Shown: in pieces, positions 17,491-26,306 of the stretch | Numbering within the stretch: position 1 is the stretch's first letter | How the letters are laid out: every line of letters starts with the position of its first letter | NCBI GenBank assembly: GCA_004283055.1 | Contig: SHLP01000001.1 | Span: 1 to 64,000 of the forward strand | Reading direction: 5' to 3' | DNA: 64,000 bases | Source of the DNA: Deltaproteobacteria bacterium | GTDB lineage: Bacteria > Myxococcota_A > Polyangia > Polyangiales > Houyiibacteriaceae | Program-made: the position numbers and the translations under genes | The notes under the pieces: generated by a model | What the model saw: the letters and a program-made list of their open reading frames with translations, nothing else | Database searches by the model: none | What the model was told of the DNA's origin: nothing

Positions 17491-18540
17491 CTACTGGTTT
17501 TGCCAGGCGACCATGCCGCCTCGCATCGACGCGATGCGCTTGAATCCGAGCTTCTCGAGCTCCAGCGCGACCCGCCCGGAGCGTCGACCCGAACGGCAAA
17601 TGGTGATCACCGGGATCTCCTTGTCCCAAGCCTTCGACGCTTCGTCGACTGTGCCCATCGGAACGACGTCTACGCCCTCGATCTTGCCGTCGGACTCCGC
17701 CTCGTCGACTTCGCGCACGTCCACCATTCGGACCGCGCCTTGGTTCTTCGCGACCCAGGCGGTGGAGACTTCGGGAACCCCCTGCGGGCTTCGCTCGATC
17801 GCAGCCCAGCCTCGCTCCGGAAGCGGATCGCCCGACATCGAGCTCGGCGGGACGATTCCGAGGTGCAGATTGGCGGGGACCGCGACGTCGAGCTTTTTCG
17901 GACTTGGCAAGTCGAGGTTGTTCATGATCTCCGCGAACTCGGCTTCGGTCCTGCCGTCTCCCACCCGCGGATTGAGCCGCTTCTCTTCGCCTACCGTGGT
18001 GAAGGTCATCCCCCGGTAGTCGTGCCCCGGCCAGATGATCGTCTCGTCGGGGAGCGTGAAGATCTTGTCGTGGATCGACCGGTAGAGCCGTTCCGCGCTG
18101 CCCTGTTGGAAGTCCGTCCGACCCGTGCCGCGAATGAAAAGCGCATCTCCGGTGAACGCGTGCTTGTGGTCCGCCGTCACGAAGGTGACGCAGCCGTCGG
18201 TGTGTCCCGGAGTCGCTCGCACCTCGAGCTCCACGGAGCCCACCTCGAGCCGGCTTCCATCATCGACTAGCAAGTCTGCACCCTCCGCCCCCGCATGGGC
18301 GCCGGTGACCGCCTTGCTGCCCAGGCGCTTGCGAAGGAGCCCGGAGCCCGTGATGTGATCGGCGTGCGTGTGTGTGTCCAAGGTGTACACGAGCTCGAGG
18401 CCGAGCTCCTCGAGTAGCTTGATGTCGCGCTCCAGCTGATCGACGACAGGGTCGATCAACAGGGCCTCGCCCGACTCCTCGTCGGCGATCAGGTAAGTGT
18501 AAGTCCAGGTCTCTCGATCGAAGAGTTGCCGAAGTAGCAT
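17491..18540 (-). CDS. Persulfide dioxygenase (ETHE1-like)-rhodanese fusion
   Basis: A 349-residue two-domain protein with an AGGAGG site 7 bases before the ATG. Residues 1-240 are a metallo-beta-lactamase fold with the ETHE1 ligands: DTHTHADHITG near residue 55, ATPGHTDGCV near residue 110, FTGDALFIRGTGRTDFQ near residue 130 and WPGHDY near residue 170. Residues 250-349 are a rhodanese domain with the active-site loop CRSGRRSGR. ETHE1 oxidises glutathione persulfide to sulfite, and the rhodanese domain can supply or use the persulfide sulfur. Fusions of this sort are known and make the sulfane-sulfur relay intramolecular. Confidence 0.92.
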   Translation of the reverse strand: MLLRQLFDRETWTYTYLIADEESGEALLIDPVVDQLERDIKLLEELGLELVYTLDTHTHADHITGSGLLRKRLGSKAVTGAHAGAEGADLLVDDGSRLEVGSVELEVRATPGHTDGCVTFVTADHKHAFTGDALFIRGTGRTDFQQGSAERLYRSIHDKIFTLPDETIIWPGHDYRGMTFTTVGEEKRLNPRVGDGRTEAEFAEIMNNLDLPSPKKLDVAVPANLHLGIVPPSSMSGDPLPERGWAAIERSPQGVPEVSTAWVAKNQGAVRMVDVREVDEAESDGKIEGVDVVPMGTVDEASKAWDKEIPVITICRSGRRSGRVALELEKLGFKRIASMRGGMVAWQNQ

Positions 18541-18672
18541 GTGTCGCCTCCTGACGCGTTTCCGGCGCGCTGCGCGAGCCGGCGCTAAGTCGCTGAATTA
18601 ACAGGACTCGGGGCGACCTGCAAACCCCGCGGAGCACAAAGAGCTGGCGGTTTGGCACCGGTGCTGCTTTGT

Positions 18673-19113
18673 ATGAGCACCATGGATTCCTTTACACCCA
18701 TCGCCTCCACGATCGGAGGCCTGATGATAGGCACCGCCGCTGCCGGGTTGCTGCTGTTCCACGGTCGGATCGCTGGCATCAGCGGCATCGCGGGCGGTAT
18801 TTTCCGCCGAGACGCAGGCGACATTTCTTGGCGCCTCATGTTCCTCGTCGGGCTCTTTGCCGCGGGCGCCGCCTGGAGCCTTTTCTTTCCCCAGGACTAC
18901 ATCGTCGAGATCAGTCGCTCCAAGCCAGCGCTGATCATTGCGGGCCTCACCGTCGGCATTGGGACACAGCTGGGAAGCGGTTGCACCAGCGGTCACGGTG
19001 TCTGCGGAATCGGGCGCCTCTCGAAGCGATCTACGGTGGCGACCGTCTCCTTCATGTTGACGGCGGCGGCCACCGTCTTCGTGGTCAATGAAGTGCTGGG
19101 AGGCTCGATATGA
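18673..19113 (+). CDS. YeeE/YedE-type transporter, first half
   Basis: A 146-residue membrane protein with about four helices. The conserved half-motif GTQLGSGCTSGHGVCGIGRLS near residue 105 (shortened here to its key residues: Gly-Ser-Gly-Cys-Thr-Ser-Gly-His-Gly-Val-Cys-Gly) is that of the YeeE/YedE (DUF395) family, whose Cys residues relay thiosulfate or other sulfur species through the membrane. Such transporters can be one long chain or two short proteins; this is the first of two, overlapping the second by 4 bases. The start is uncertain (ATG at 18673 or 18682) because no strong ribosome site is visible. Confidence 0.88.
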   Translation: MSTMDSFTPIASTIGGLMIGTAAAGLLLFHGRIAGISGIAGGIFRRDAGDISWRLMFLVGLFAAGAAWSLFFPQDYIVEISRSKPALIIAGLTVGIGTQLGSGCTSGHGVCGIGRLSKRSTVATVSFMLTAAATVFVVNEVLGGSI

Positions 19114-19583
19114 AGGTCAAGATCGGCGCGTTTCTCGGTGGCGCCTTGTTTGGCGTTGGCCTAGCGATCGCAGGAATGACCCAGCCGGCCAAGATCGTAG
19201 GCTTTTTCGATTTCTTCGGATCCTGGGATCCCAGCCTGGCCTTCGTGATGCTGGGCGCCATCCTCGTGTACACGCCTGTCTACCGCTGGGCGATTCGAAC
19301 CTGGCAGCGACCCGTTTGGGCACCGGCCTTCTCCTTGCCGACACGCAGCGACATCGACGGCCGACTCGTTCTGGGCTCGGCGATTTTCGGTGTGGGCTGG
19401 GGTCTTGGAGGCTACTGCCCCGGTCCGGCGTTCACTTCCGTTGGGGCCCGCTCGCTGGAGGCGTTCACCTTCGGTGTCGCGATGCTGATCGGCGTGGGCC
19501 TCTATCAGCTCTTCACGCGAATGCGTGAGAAACGCGCCGGAGGCGCGGTCGACGCGCAGGCCGCGGCCATGATCGACGGATGA
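19110..19583 (+). CDS. YeeE/YedE-type transporter, second half
   Basis: A 157-residue membrane protein with about four helices. The start GALFGVGLAIAGMTQPAKI and the later FGVGWGLGGYCPGPAF motif with its conserved Cys are typical of the DUF6691/YedE partner subunits. Its ATG lies within the stop codon of the first half and its own stop overlaps the SulP start, so all three are translated as a unit. Together the two halves should form a sulfur-compound permease feeding the persulfide-oxidising enzyme nearby. Confidence 0.88.
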   Translation: MKVKIGAFLGGALFGVGLAIAGMTQPAKIVGFFDFFGSWDPSLAFVMLGAILVYTPVYRWAIRTWQRPVWAPAFSLPTRSDIDGRLVLGSAIFGVGWGLGGYCPGPAFTSVGARSLEAFTFGVAMLIGVGLYQLFTRMREKRAGGAVDAQAAAMIDG

Positions 19584-21394
19584 GCAGGGCTGTCCGCGCG
19601 CTACCGATCTTCGGTTGGCTGCGGAGCTACCAGCGCGCCGATCTCGGCCCCGACGTGATTGCGGGGCTGACCACGGCGGTGATGCTGGTGCCGCAGGCCA
19701 TGGGGTATGCGCTTCTAGCGGGGCTTCCACCCATCGTGGGGCTCTACGCCTCGGTCGCGCCCCTCTTGTTGTACGCCGCCTTGGGTACCTCGCGGCACCT
19801 GGCGGTCGGTCCGGTCGCGATGGACTCGATCCTCGTCGCCGGCGCGGTTGCAGCCATCGCGACGCTGGGCGCCGAGCAGTACGTCTTGATCGCCGCGGCG
19901 CTCGGAATGATGGTCGGCGTCGTTCAGGCGGGGCTCGGCTTTCTGCGCGCGGGCTTTTTGGTGAATTTCTTGTCGCGACCCGTCGTAGCCGGCTTCACAG
20001 CGGCCGCGGCCCTGATCATCGCGGCGAGTCAGCTCGGGCATTTGCTGGGCATCGACGTCCCACGAACCCACCATGTGCACCGGGTCGTCTGGGAGGCGCT
20101 TCGAGGCTTTTCGGAATGGTCTTGGCCGACCCTGGCGCTCGGTGCGGCGTCGGTGATGACGCTCATCGTCTCGAAGAAGCGCTGGCCCCGTCTACCGGCG
20201 GCATTGGTGGTCGTCGTCGTGGCGACCCTCGTCGTCTGGGCGCTCGGCCTCTCGTCACGAGGCGTGTCCGTGGTGGGCGATGTCCCTGCGGGCCTGCCTG
20301 GTTTCCTGATCCCCACGGTCGACACCTCGGTTTTGGTCGAGCTCATCCCGGCGGCCGCGACCATCGCGTTGGTGTCGTTCATGGAGGCGATTTCCGTCGG
20401 CCGGACGTTCGCCCAGCGATTTCGCTACGACATCGACCCGAACCGGGAGCTCATCGCGCTCGGCCTCGCGAATCTTGCGGGCGGCGCGACCGGAGGTTAC
20501 CCAATCGCGGGCGGCTTCTCGCGAACCGCGGTCAACGTTCGCGCCGGAGCGCGCACCCAAGTTGCGGCGCTGGTCACCTGTGCGGTCGTCATCGTGACCC
20601 TTCTCTTTTTGACCCGGGCCTTCTTCTACCTGCCCAAGGCCGCACTAAGCGCAATCATCGTCGCCGCGGTGGCCGGACTGATCGACATTCGAGGCGCGCG
20701 CGAGGTCTACCGGGTCAAACGCACGGATTTCTATCTGCTGGTGCTGACATTCATCGCCACGCTGTCGCTCGGGATTCAATGGGGGATCCTGGTTGGAGTC
20801 GGTGCTTCGGTTCTGCTCTTCTTGGTGCGGACCACCCGCCCTCACTTCGCCGTCCTCGGTCGAGTTCCAGAGTCGCAAACCTACCTGAACCTCGCGCGTC
20901 ACCCGCACGCAGAAACGCTCGAGGGCATCATCCTGGTCCGCGTCGATGCGCAGTTCTACTTTGGCAACGTGAGCTTCCTGAAAGAGACCGTGCGGAGTCT
21001 CATCGACGAGTCGGAGACGCCGGTGCGCTACTTCGTGCTCGAGGCGGCCGGCGTCAACGACCTGGACTCGGCCGCTGCAGCAACGCTGGACGAGCTCGAC
21101 GAAGAGCTCGCGGCGCGGGGCGTCAAGCTCGTTCTGACGCGGATCAAAGGCCCGGTCCGCGACGTGCTGCACCGCACCGGCTTGCTCGACAAGATGGCTC
21201 GCGAGGGTCGTCTCTACCTCTCGACCCACCGGGCCATCGAAGTCCTGCGTTCGGGAATGGCTCTCCCGGACCTCTCTCCGGAAGGGGACGACCCGAGAGC
21301 GGCCGCCGACCAAGTAGGCTGTGGCATGCTCAATCCGGAGGCTCCTGACCCAGGCAAGAACTTCTTCGAGACGATCAGGAAGACGAAGGCATGA
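19580..21394 (+). CDS. SulP-family anion permease with STAS domain
   Basis: A 604-residue transporter. The N-terminal SulP signature GLTTAVMLVPQAMGYALLAGLPP (about residues 30-52, given here only in outline: Pro-Gln-Ala-Met-Gly-Tyr-Ala) and the later GGYPIAGGFSRTAVN segment (near residue 305) define the family. About 12-14 helices occupy residues 20-420, and a cytoplasmic STAS domain follows (about 440-560). SulP proteins carry sulfate, bicarbonate or other anions. Co-translation with the YeeE/YedE pair makes a sulfur oxyanion the best guess for the substrate. Confidence 0.93.
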   Translation: MSRAVRALPIFGWLRSYQRADLGPDVIAGLTTAVMLVPQAMGYALLAGLPPIVGLYASVAPLLLYAALGTSRHLAVGPVAMDSILVAGAVAAIATLGAEQYVLIAAALGMMVGVVQAGLGFLRAGFLVNFLSRPVVAGFTAAAALIIAASQLGHLLGIDVPRTHHVHRVVWEALRGFSEWSWPTLALGAASVMTLIVSKKRWPRLPAALVVVVVATLVVWALGLSSRGVSVVGDVPAGLPGFLIPTVDTSVLVELIPAAATIALVSFMEAISVGRTFAQRFRYDIDPNRELIALGLANLAGGATGGYPIAGGFSRTAVNVRAGARTQVAALVTCAVVIVTLLFLTRAFFYLPKAALSAIIVAAVAGLIDIRGAREVYRVKRTDFYLLVLTFIATLSLGIQWGILVGVGASVLLFLVRTTRPHFAVLGRVPESQTYLNLARHPHAETLEGIILVRVDAQFYFGNVSFLKETVRSLIDESETPVRYFVLEAAGVNDLDSAAAATLDELDEELAARGVKLVLTRIKGPVRDVLHRTGLLDKMAREGRLYLSTHRAIEVLRSGMALPDLSPEGDDPRAAADQVGCGMLNPEAPDPGKNFFETIRKTKA

Positions 21395-21433
21395 GGGCGC
21401 TAGGTGTACGGGCCGGCCGGCCGTCGACTCGGG

Positions 21434-22303
21434 TCAGGTGTCGACCGCCAGGTAGATGACGTCGTCTCCGACGTCCACATCGAGGTTCGGCAGAACGGCG
21501 TAGCATCGTTGGCTCACACGAATCTCGGTAACTCGGTCGCGGCCGAGGAGCGTGCCCGGCGCGAGCGTCTGAAAACCCGTCCATTGTTCGCCAAAGTAAA
21601 ATTCTTTGCTCGGCTTGGTGATTTTCTCGACGACGTGCACGGTGCGGACGTCGCTGCCATTGCTTGCGTGTCCGTCGTCGATCGCGCCGGTGACTCGGAG
21701 GAAGCTCAGCGCAATCTGCTGTGCTTTGTCCGAAATCTCGGGGTCGTCGTGCGCGCCGCATTCGACGGAGAGGGCCGGAACGCCTGTGAGCTTGAGGAAG
21801 CCGATGATGACTTTGTCAGCAAGGCCATACCAGGACTGCACCAGGTAGGCGATGCCGATCTGCTTTGCGATTTCATCGATTTGCGCCTCACCGTTGCTCA
21901 CACCGAACGCGGGCGTCGACGTTCCCGCGGAGTGCAGATCCAAAAACACGTCGAGCTCTCCAAGAACGTCTTTGAGCTCGAGTACGCGATGGTGCTCGTA
22001 GCCCCAGGCGTCTTCGCGAAGAGTCTCGGTGAATTCGAAATCCCAGAGGCGGTTGAGGTCTTCGCCCTCTGGTGTGTGACGCCGTCCTTGAGCGGTTGCG
22101 AGAGGGTTTGCATGGACCAAGAAGATGGTGCCTTTGGCGGGAGCGAGGGTGCCTTCTTCGAAGGCGAGTGCGATTCGGCTGATTGCCTCGGCTCCGCAGG
22201 GTTCATTCCCGTGCATCGCGCCGCCGACCCCGACGTAGGGCCTGGGCCAATCGGGAGACGCAGATATGCGCGTTACGCCTGGTTTCAACTCTTCGATGTA
22301 CAC
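21434..22303 (-). CDS. Succinylglutamate desuccinylase/aspartoacylase-family hydrolase
   Basis: A 289-residue zinc hydrolase of the AstE/AspA (M14-related) family. The first metal motif is GAMHGNEPCG near residue 28 (His and Glu ligands), followed by NPLATAQGRRHTPEGEDLNR near residue 70 and the third ligand His in FLDLHSAGTSTP near residue 125. Family members cleave N-acyl amino acids or small amides. It starts at a GTG inside the last codons of the upstream ATP-grasp gene, an overlap of 19 bases, so the two are translationally coupled; one may make an amide bond that the other trims. Confidence 0.88.
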   Translation of the reverse strand: MYIEELKPGVTRISASPDWPRPYVGVGGAMHGNEPCGAEAISRIALAFEEGTLAPAKGTIFLVHANPLATAQGRRHTPEGEDLNRLWDFEFTETLREDAWGYEHHRVLELKDVLGELDVFLDLHSAGTSTPAFGVSNGEAQIDEIAKQIGIAYLVQSWYGLADKVIIGFLKLTGVPALSVECGAHDDPEISDKAQQIALSFLRVTGAIDDGHASNGSDVRTVHVVEKITKPSKEFYFGEQWTGFQTLAPGTLLGRDRVTEIRVSQRCYAVLPNLDVDVGDDVIYLAVDT

Positions 22304-23835
22304 GACTCACTCTTCGTTTCGCGGTCCAAAACCAGCCGCGTCTGGTCGAACCAATGGTCCGCTTCGGCCGGGCTTTTTCCGACGGCGGTAAGGCCGAGCT
22401 TCCCGAACTCGCTTAGCGTGCCCGTGAAGTGGAAGATCACGCCCGATTCCGAGTCGTTGTGATAGTGCAAACCGTTGGCCGCGGCAATGTCCAGCAGGTC
22501 CTCGATGAGCAAACCGCGGTAGCTTTCTGAACGCATCGAATCGGTTGCGACGTAGAACTGCGGCTCGCCGCGGGGCGTGAGGTAGAGGCCCGCATCGGGA
22601 TCGTAACGGCCGTCCGTCAACATTCGAAGGAGCATCATGGGATGCGTCGTCCCGCCCAAACGAAGGTTGGTTTCAATCGCGAAGTGCTTCCAAGAGCCGT
22701 CGTCTTGCTGCACGCAAATGAAATCCACGGCCAGGCGGCCCACAGCGCCCTTTTTTTGGAGGACTTCCGCGACTCGGAGCGCATCCCGCTGAATGTCCAT
22801 GCGATAGGCTTCGTCCGCGGGGAATCGGCAGCCTGCGTAGATCTGACCATCCACTCCTTCGACGAGCTGATCGTGCGTCGAAAGCATGTCCAGGCTGCCT
22901 TCGGGCGAGATCCTCAGCTGACAGCTCGGTGCGCGCTTCGCCCGATCTTCGACGAAGGCCTCGACGACCCCGCCCTCCCGTTCGAGCTTCTCGCGGAAGC
23001 TCTCCCAGGTGAGGATCGGATCGACGAAGCGCATCGTCCTCAGGGCATCGGCCAACACCCGCTCCCTGGCCTGTCCGGTTACGCCGCACCCCGGAGCCAC
23101 GGCGCTCAGAGCCGCCAGGTCGAGGATTGCGTTGCCCTGGCCGCTGAACCCGGTGTTCTGCTTCACGACCACCCGCTCGAGGCCGAGGTTCTCGCACCAG
23201 AGTCGGTCGATCGCTTCGACGAGCTCTGATTCGCTTTTCAGGCTCTCGGCCCCTGGCAGCAAAGGGATGCCCGCCTCGCGAAAGGCCCAGCGTGACCCGG
23301 TCTTGGTGCCTAGCCAGGTCAAGTCGGGGTCCACGCCGTAGAGAGGAATGTCGAGGGCGACGGCCAGGCTCCTCTCGAGCTCCGAAACCGTGAAGCACGT
23401 CATGAGACCGCAGTCGGGCCGAATCCAATCTCGGATGCGCTCGACGACACGTGGTCGCTCGAGAATCTTTTTCGACAATGGCAAAAAGGAGCTGTCGTAC
23501 AGGGAGAGCACGGTAAGCCGTTGCCGCAGTCGCTCCGTGGGGACACCGCGGACCAAGGAGAGCATGTAATCGACTGCCGCCGGATGAATCGGCGCCGAGC
23601 TCAGGTACATCAGGCGCGCCTGCGGATGCCGCAATAAGTTCAGCGTGAAGAGCATCCGCTCTTCGTAGTGAATCACTCCATCGATCGCGACGGTGTCGAT
23701 GCCGTCGAACGACAAGGAGGGCACGACGACGATGTCTCGAGGCTCGGGGCCGTCACCGTCCGCTAGCGCCCATCGGGGGGCCAGATGAGCCTGCAACTCG
23801 CGAAACGCCTTCATTTCGTCGCGGTCGCCGCTCAT
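22285..23835 (-). CDS. PGM1-like ATP-grasp peptide ligase
   Basis: A 516-residue protein that I assign to the family of PGM1, the ATP-grasp ligase of pheganomycin biosynthesis. Supporting segments are IHYEERMLFTLNLLRHP near residue 80, LSLYDSSFLPLSKKILERP near residue 135, MTCFTVSELERSLAVALDIP near residue 170 and GTKTGSRWAFREAGIPL near residue 200. The ATP-grasp core follows with VVVKQNTGFSGQGN, and the metal-binding end is AIETNLRLGGTTHP near residue 405. It would ligate an amino acid or small carboxylate to an amine with ATP hydrolysis. No precursor peptide gene or amidinotransferase lies nearby, so the product is unknown. Confidence 0.82.
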   Translation of the reverse strand: MSGDRDEMKAFRELQAHLAPRWALADGDGPEPRDIVVVPSLSFDGIDTVAIDGVIHYEERMLFTLNLLRHPQARLMYLSSAPIHPAAVDYMLSLVRGVPTERLRQRLTVLSLYDSSFLPLSKKILERPRVVERIRDWIRPDCGLMTCFTVSELERSLAVALDIPLYGVDPDLTWLGTKTGSRWAFREAGIPLLPGAESLKSESELVEAIDRLWCENLGLERVVVKQNTGFSGQGNAILDLAALSAVAPGCGVTGQARERVLADALRTMRFVDPILTWESFREKLEREGGVVEAFVEDRAKRAPSCQLRISPEGSLDMLSTHDQLVEGVDGQIYAGCRFPADEAYRMDIQRDALRVAEVLQKKGAVGRLAVDFICVQQDDGSWKHFAIETNLRLGGTTHPMMLLRMLTDGRYDPDAGLYLTPRGEPQFYVATDSMRSESYRGLLIEDLLDIAAANGLHYHNDSESGVIFHFTGTLSEFGKLGLTAVGKSPAEADHWFDQTRLVLDRETKSESCTSKS

Positions 23836-23849
23836 TTCTTTTCTATAGC

Positions 23850-24173
23850 ATGGGGATGCTGGATTTACTTGCGGCCAGAGGCGGAGAAGGGCACAAGATC
23901 CCGGTGGCTATCGTCATCGAATTGCTGATCCCTCTCGCGGTCGTCGGCCTCATCGGCTGGGGGCTCTGGCTTTGGTTCAAGCTTCGGCTTGCGCGTGCGG
24001 AAGAGACCGAACGAATGCAGGCGGAGCTAACCGAGCTCCGCGCGTACCGGCGTGATACCGAAGCGCGCCTGCAAGCGCTCGAAACCATCGCTACGCTGGG
24101 CGAAGGCCGAATCCGGGTCGACTACAAAGACGTCCCCGAAGACGAAGACGAGAAGCGCAAGCGCGGAGGTTGA
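23850..24173 (+). CDS. Small membrane-anchored coiled-coil protein
   Basis: A 107-residue protein with one transmembrane helix (about residues 18-42, VAIVIELLIPLAVVGLIGWG) followed by a Glu/Arg-rich helical segment (about 45-85) predicted to form a coiled coil, and an acidic/basic C-terminal tail EDEDEKRKRGG. The layout resembles PspB- or LapA-type envelope proteins but I see no diagnostic motif. Start is ATG at 23850 or 23856. The divergent ATP-grasp start is only 14 bases away, leaving almost no room for promoters between them. Its stop overlaps the region of the next gene's ribosome-binding site. Confidence 0.65.
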   Translation: MGMLDLLAARGGEGHKIPVAIVIELLIPLAVVGLIGWGLWLWFKLRLARAEETERMQAELTELRAYRRDTEARLQALETIATLGEGRIRVDYKDVPEDEDEKRKRGG

Positions 24174-24178
24174 TCGTG

Positions 24179-24754
24179 ATGGCGACTGCGAACGAGGAAC
24201 GAGAGCGCCAAGGGCTCTTCAGCTTCCTTTCGCGGCGCCGGTTCTTGAAGCTAGGCCTGGTGGCCGGCGGCACGATTCTCGGCGCGGGTGGCGCCGGTGT
24301 CTTGGCCTTGCGGGGACGGGCACCGAAGGTCGAAGGACTGCAGGTGCTCGACGCTCACGAATACCAAACGCTCGAAAGCCTGGTGGCCGTCATGCTGCCG
24401 CAGACCGATGCGATTCCGATCGACGCTGCGCCAATGGATCTGCCCCGTGCGTTTGACGGATTTCTCGCCGATGAACCCGAGCACAACGTCAAAGATCTCC
24501 AAAAAGCGCTCGTCTTGATCGAGCTAGGACCCGTGGTGTTCGACAAGAGGCTCACCACCTTCTCACGTCTCGGCGCCACCGATCGCGCTGAGCATTGGAA
24601 TGCCTGGGCCGAGAGCGACTCTCTGTTGCGACGTCAGGTCAGTATCGCCATGCGAAAGTTTTTCAATCTCGTCTACTTCGATCACGAGCAGGTCTGGCCG
24701 CACATCGGCTACCCCGGGCCGTCGATGAGGCGTATGAAGGCCGTGACGCCGTGA
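24179..24754 (+). CDS. Tat-exported GMC small subunit (gluconate 2-DH subunit 3-like)
   Basis: A 191-residue protein. A twin-arginine signal is present as SRRRFLKLGLVAGG near residue 20. The mature part begins with LQVLDAHEYQTLESLVAVMLPQTD, the typical start of the gluconate 2-dehydrogenase subunit 3 family (PF13618), which forms a complex with a FAD-dependent GMC subunit. GGAGG lies just before the ATG at 24179. Its stop overlaps the GMC start (GTGA). Only this subunit has an export signal, so the folded FAD subunit probably travels with it through the Tat pore. Confidence 0.85.
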   Translation: MATANEERERQGLFSFLSRRRFLKLGLVAGGTILGAGGAGVLALRGRAPKVEGLQVLDAHEYQTLESLVAVMLPQTDAIPIDAAPMDLPRAFDGFLADEPEHNVKDLQKALVLIELGPVVFDKRLTTFSRLGATDRAEHWNAWAESDSLLRRQVSIAMRKFFNLVYFDHEQVWPHIGYPGPSMRRMKAVTP

Positions 24755-26280
24755 GCGGCGCCATCCTCGACCTGTCCAAGGAGACGATTCCCGACGGGGT
24801 CAGCACGGAGGTTTGCGTCATTGGCTCCGGTTCCGGCGGGGCGACGGCCGCGCGGCTGCTCGCAGAGGCCGGACACGAGGTCGTCGTACTCGAGGAAGGC
24901 CGTGATCTGACCGGTCCCGAGCGGACCCAACGCGATGGGCCGATGTACGATCAGCTCTACATGGATCGAGGAGGGCGAGCGACCCACGACCTCTCGGTGA
25001 GCGTTCTGCAGGGGAGGGTGCTCGGCGGGGGGGGAGTGATCAATACCTGCGACGTCGTGCCGATCCCCGATGGGGTACTTCAGCACTGGGCCGTAAACTA
25101 CGGGCTAGAAGACTACGCGCCTTCGCGGTTCAGAGGCTTCACCGACGATGCGCTTTCGGATCTCTCTGCCAGCCGCATCCCCGAAACCCTGGTCAATCCG
25201 GCCAACGCAAAGCTGCGTCAAGGGGCCGAAGCTCTCGGCTTGCGCGGCGAGGTGATGATGCACAATCGCGTCGGATGCCGCGGGCTCGGCACATGTCTGA
25301 TCGGGTGTCCCGTACATGCAAAGCGAAACCCACGCATGGTCGCCCTCCCGAAAGCGATCGAGGCGGGCGCCCGTATTTTCACTAGGGCACGCGCCGTGAA
25401 GATCCAAAAGGCGAGTCAGGAGCTCAAGCAGATCGACGTTCGCGCGCTCGACCGGGGTGGCTACCATGAAAAAGAAGAGCTCATCATTCGGGCAAAGATC
25501 GTCATCATCGCCGCCAATGCCGTCTCGTCGGCGCAGCTCCTGCTTCGCTCCGGCATCGGCAACGCACACGTGGGGAAAAATCTGATGCTGCAACCCCAGC
25601 TCCCCATCATCGGTGTCTTTGATGAGCGGATCGCGGCGTTCGATGGAATCCCCCAGTCTTACGCGGTCACCGAGTTCGAGCAGGAGGACAATGGCGAGTT
25701 CGGCCTCTGGGGCTTTCGCATCGAAGGCATCATGGGCACGCCCGGAATCGTCTCGAGCCTCCTGCCATTCTCGGGTGCACCTGGAATGGAGCGCATGGCG
25801 CAGTACGATAGAATGGCGCCGTCGCTGCTGCTTGCGCCCGATGCGCCGTCCGGTGAAGTAGAGGTTGCGCGCAACGGTCGCCTCACGATTCGGTATCAAC
25901 AGCGCGACAACCACAGGGATCGGCTTCGGCATGCGGTCGAGGCCGCCGCGAAGGTTTACCTCGAAGCGGGCGCTCGCGAGGTCTTGGTGCCCACCGTCCC
26001 AGCCTTGGTCATTCGCTCGGCGCGCGAGGCCGAACAGGCCCGCAGCTTGAGGTTCGCGCCAGCCACAGCACCGATGATCAGCGCCCATCAGCAGGGCACA
26101 GTGCGGTTTGCGGCTTCTGAACGCGACGGGGGCGCCGACTTGAACGGTCGAGTCTATGGGACCCGCGACGTTTACGTCTTCGACTCGTCGGGTTTTCCGA
26201 GCAGCGCGTCGAGCCACACCATGACCCCCATCATCGCCTCGTCGCGCATGCTGACCAGCAAGCTCTTGACTAGAATCTGA
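24751..26280 (+). CDS. GMC-family FAD-dependent oxidoreductase
   Basis: A 509-residue flavoprotein starting at GTG 24751 within the stop of the small subunit. The FAD Rossmann motif is VIGSGSGGATAARLLAEAG near residue 23, followed by GRVLGGGGVINTC near residue 92 (GMC signature region) and a Cys-rich loop GCRGLGTCLIGCP near residue 180 seen in large alcohol/sterol oxidoreductases of this family. The C-terminal active-site segment is SSASSHTMTPI with the catalytic His. It likely oxidises an alcohol in the periplasm. A run of eight G at 25027-25034 encodes part of the glycine motif; the frame stays intact. Confidence 0.88.
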   Translation: MSGAILDLSKETIPDGVSTEVCVIGSGSGGATAARLLAEAGHEVVVLEEGRDLTGPERTQRDGPMYDQLYMDRGGRATHDLSVSVLQGRVLGGGGVINTCDVVPIPDGVLQHWAVNYGLEDYAPSRFRGFTDDALSDLSASRIPETLVNPANAKLRQGAEALGLRGEVMMHNRVGCRGLGTCLIGCPVHAKRNPRMVALPKAIEAGARIFTRARAVKIQKASQELKQIDVRALDRGGYHEKEELIIRAKIVIIAANAVSSAQLLLRSGIGNAHVGKNLMLQPQLPIIGVFDERIAAFDGIPQSYAVTEFEQEDNGEFGLWGFRIEGIMGTPGIVSSLLPFSGAPGMERMAQYDRMAPSLLLAPDAPSGEVEVARNGRLTIRYQQRDNHRDRLRHAVEAAAKVYLEAGAREVLVPTVPALVIRSAREAEQARSLRFAPATAPMISAHQQGTVRFAASERDGGADLNGRVYGTRDVYVFDSSGFPSSASSHTMTPIIASSRMLTSKLLTRI

Positions 26281-26306
26281 CGCTGACGCGCCCGCTGGCT
26301 CGACCC

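Noticed and set aside
25027..25034. Run of eight G in the GMC gene as a possible frameshift
   Set aside because: The reading frame remains open and reproduces the expected glycine-rich motif, so no frameshift is needed.
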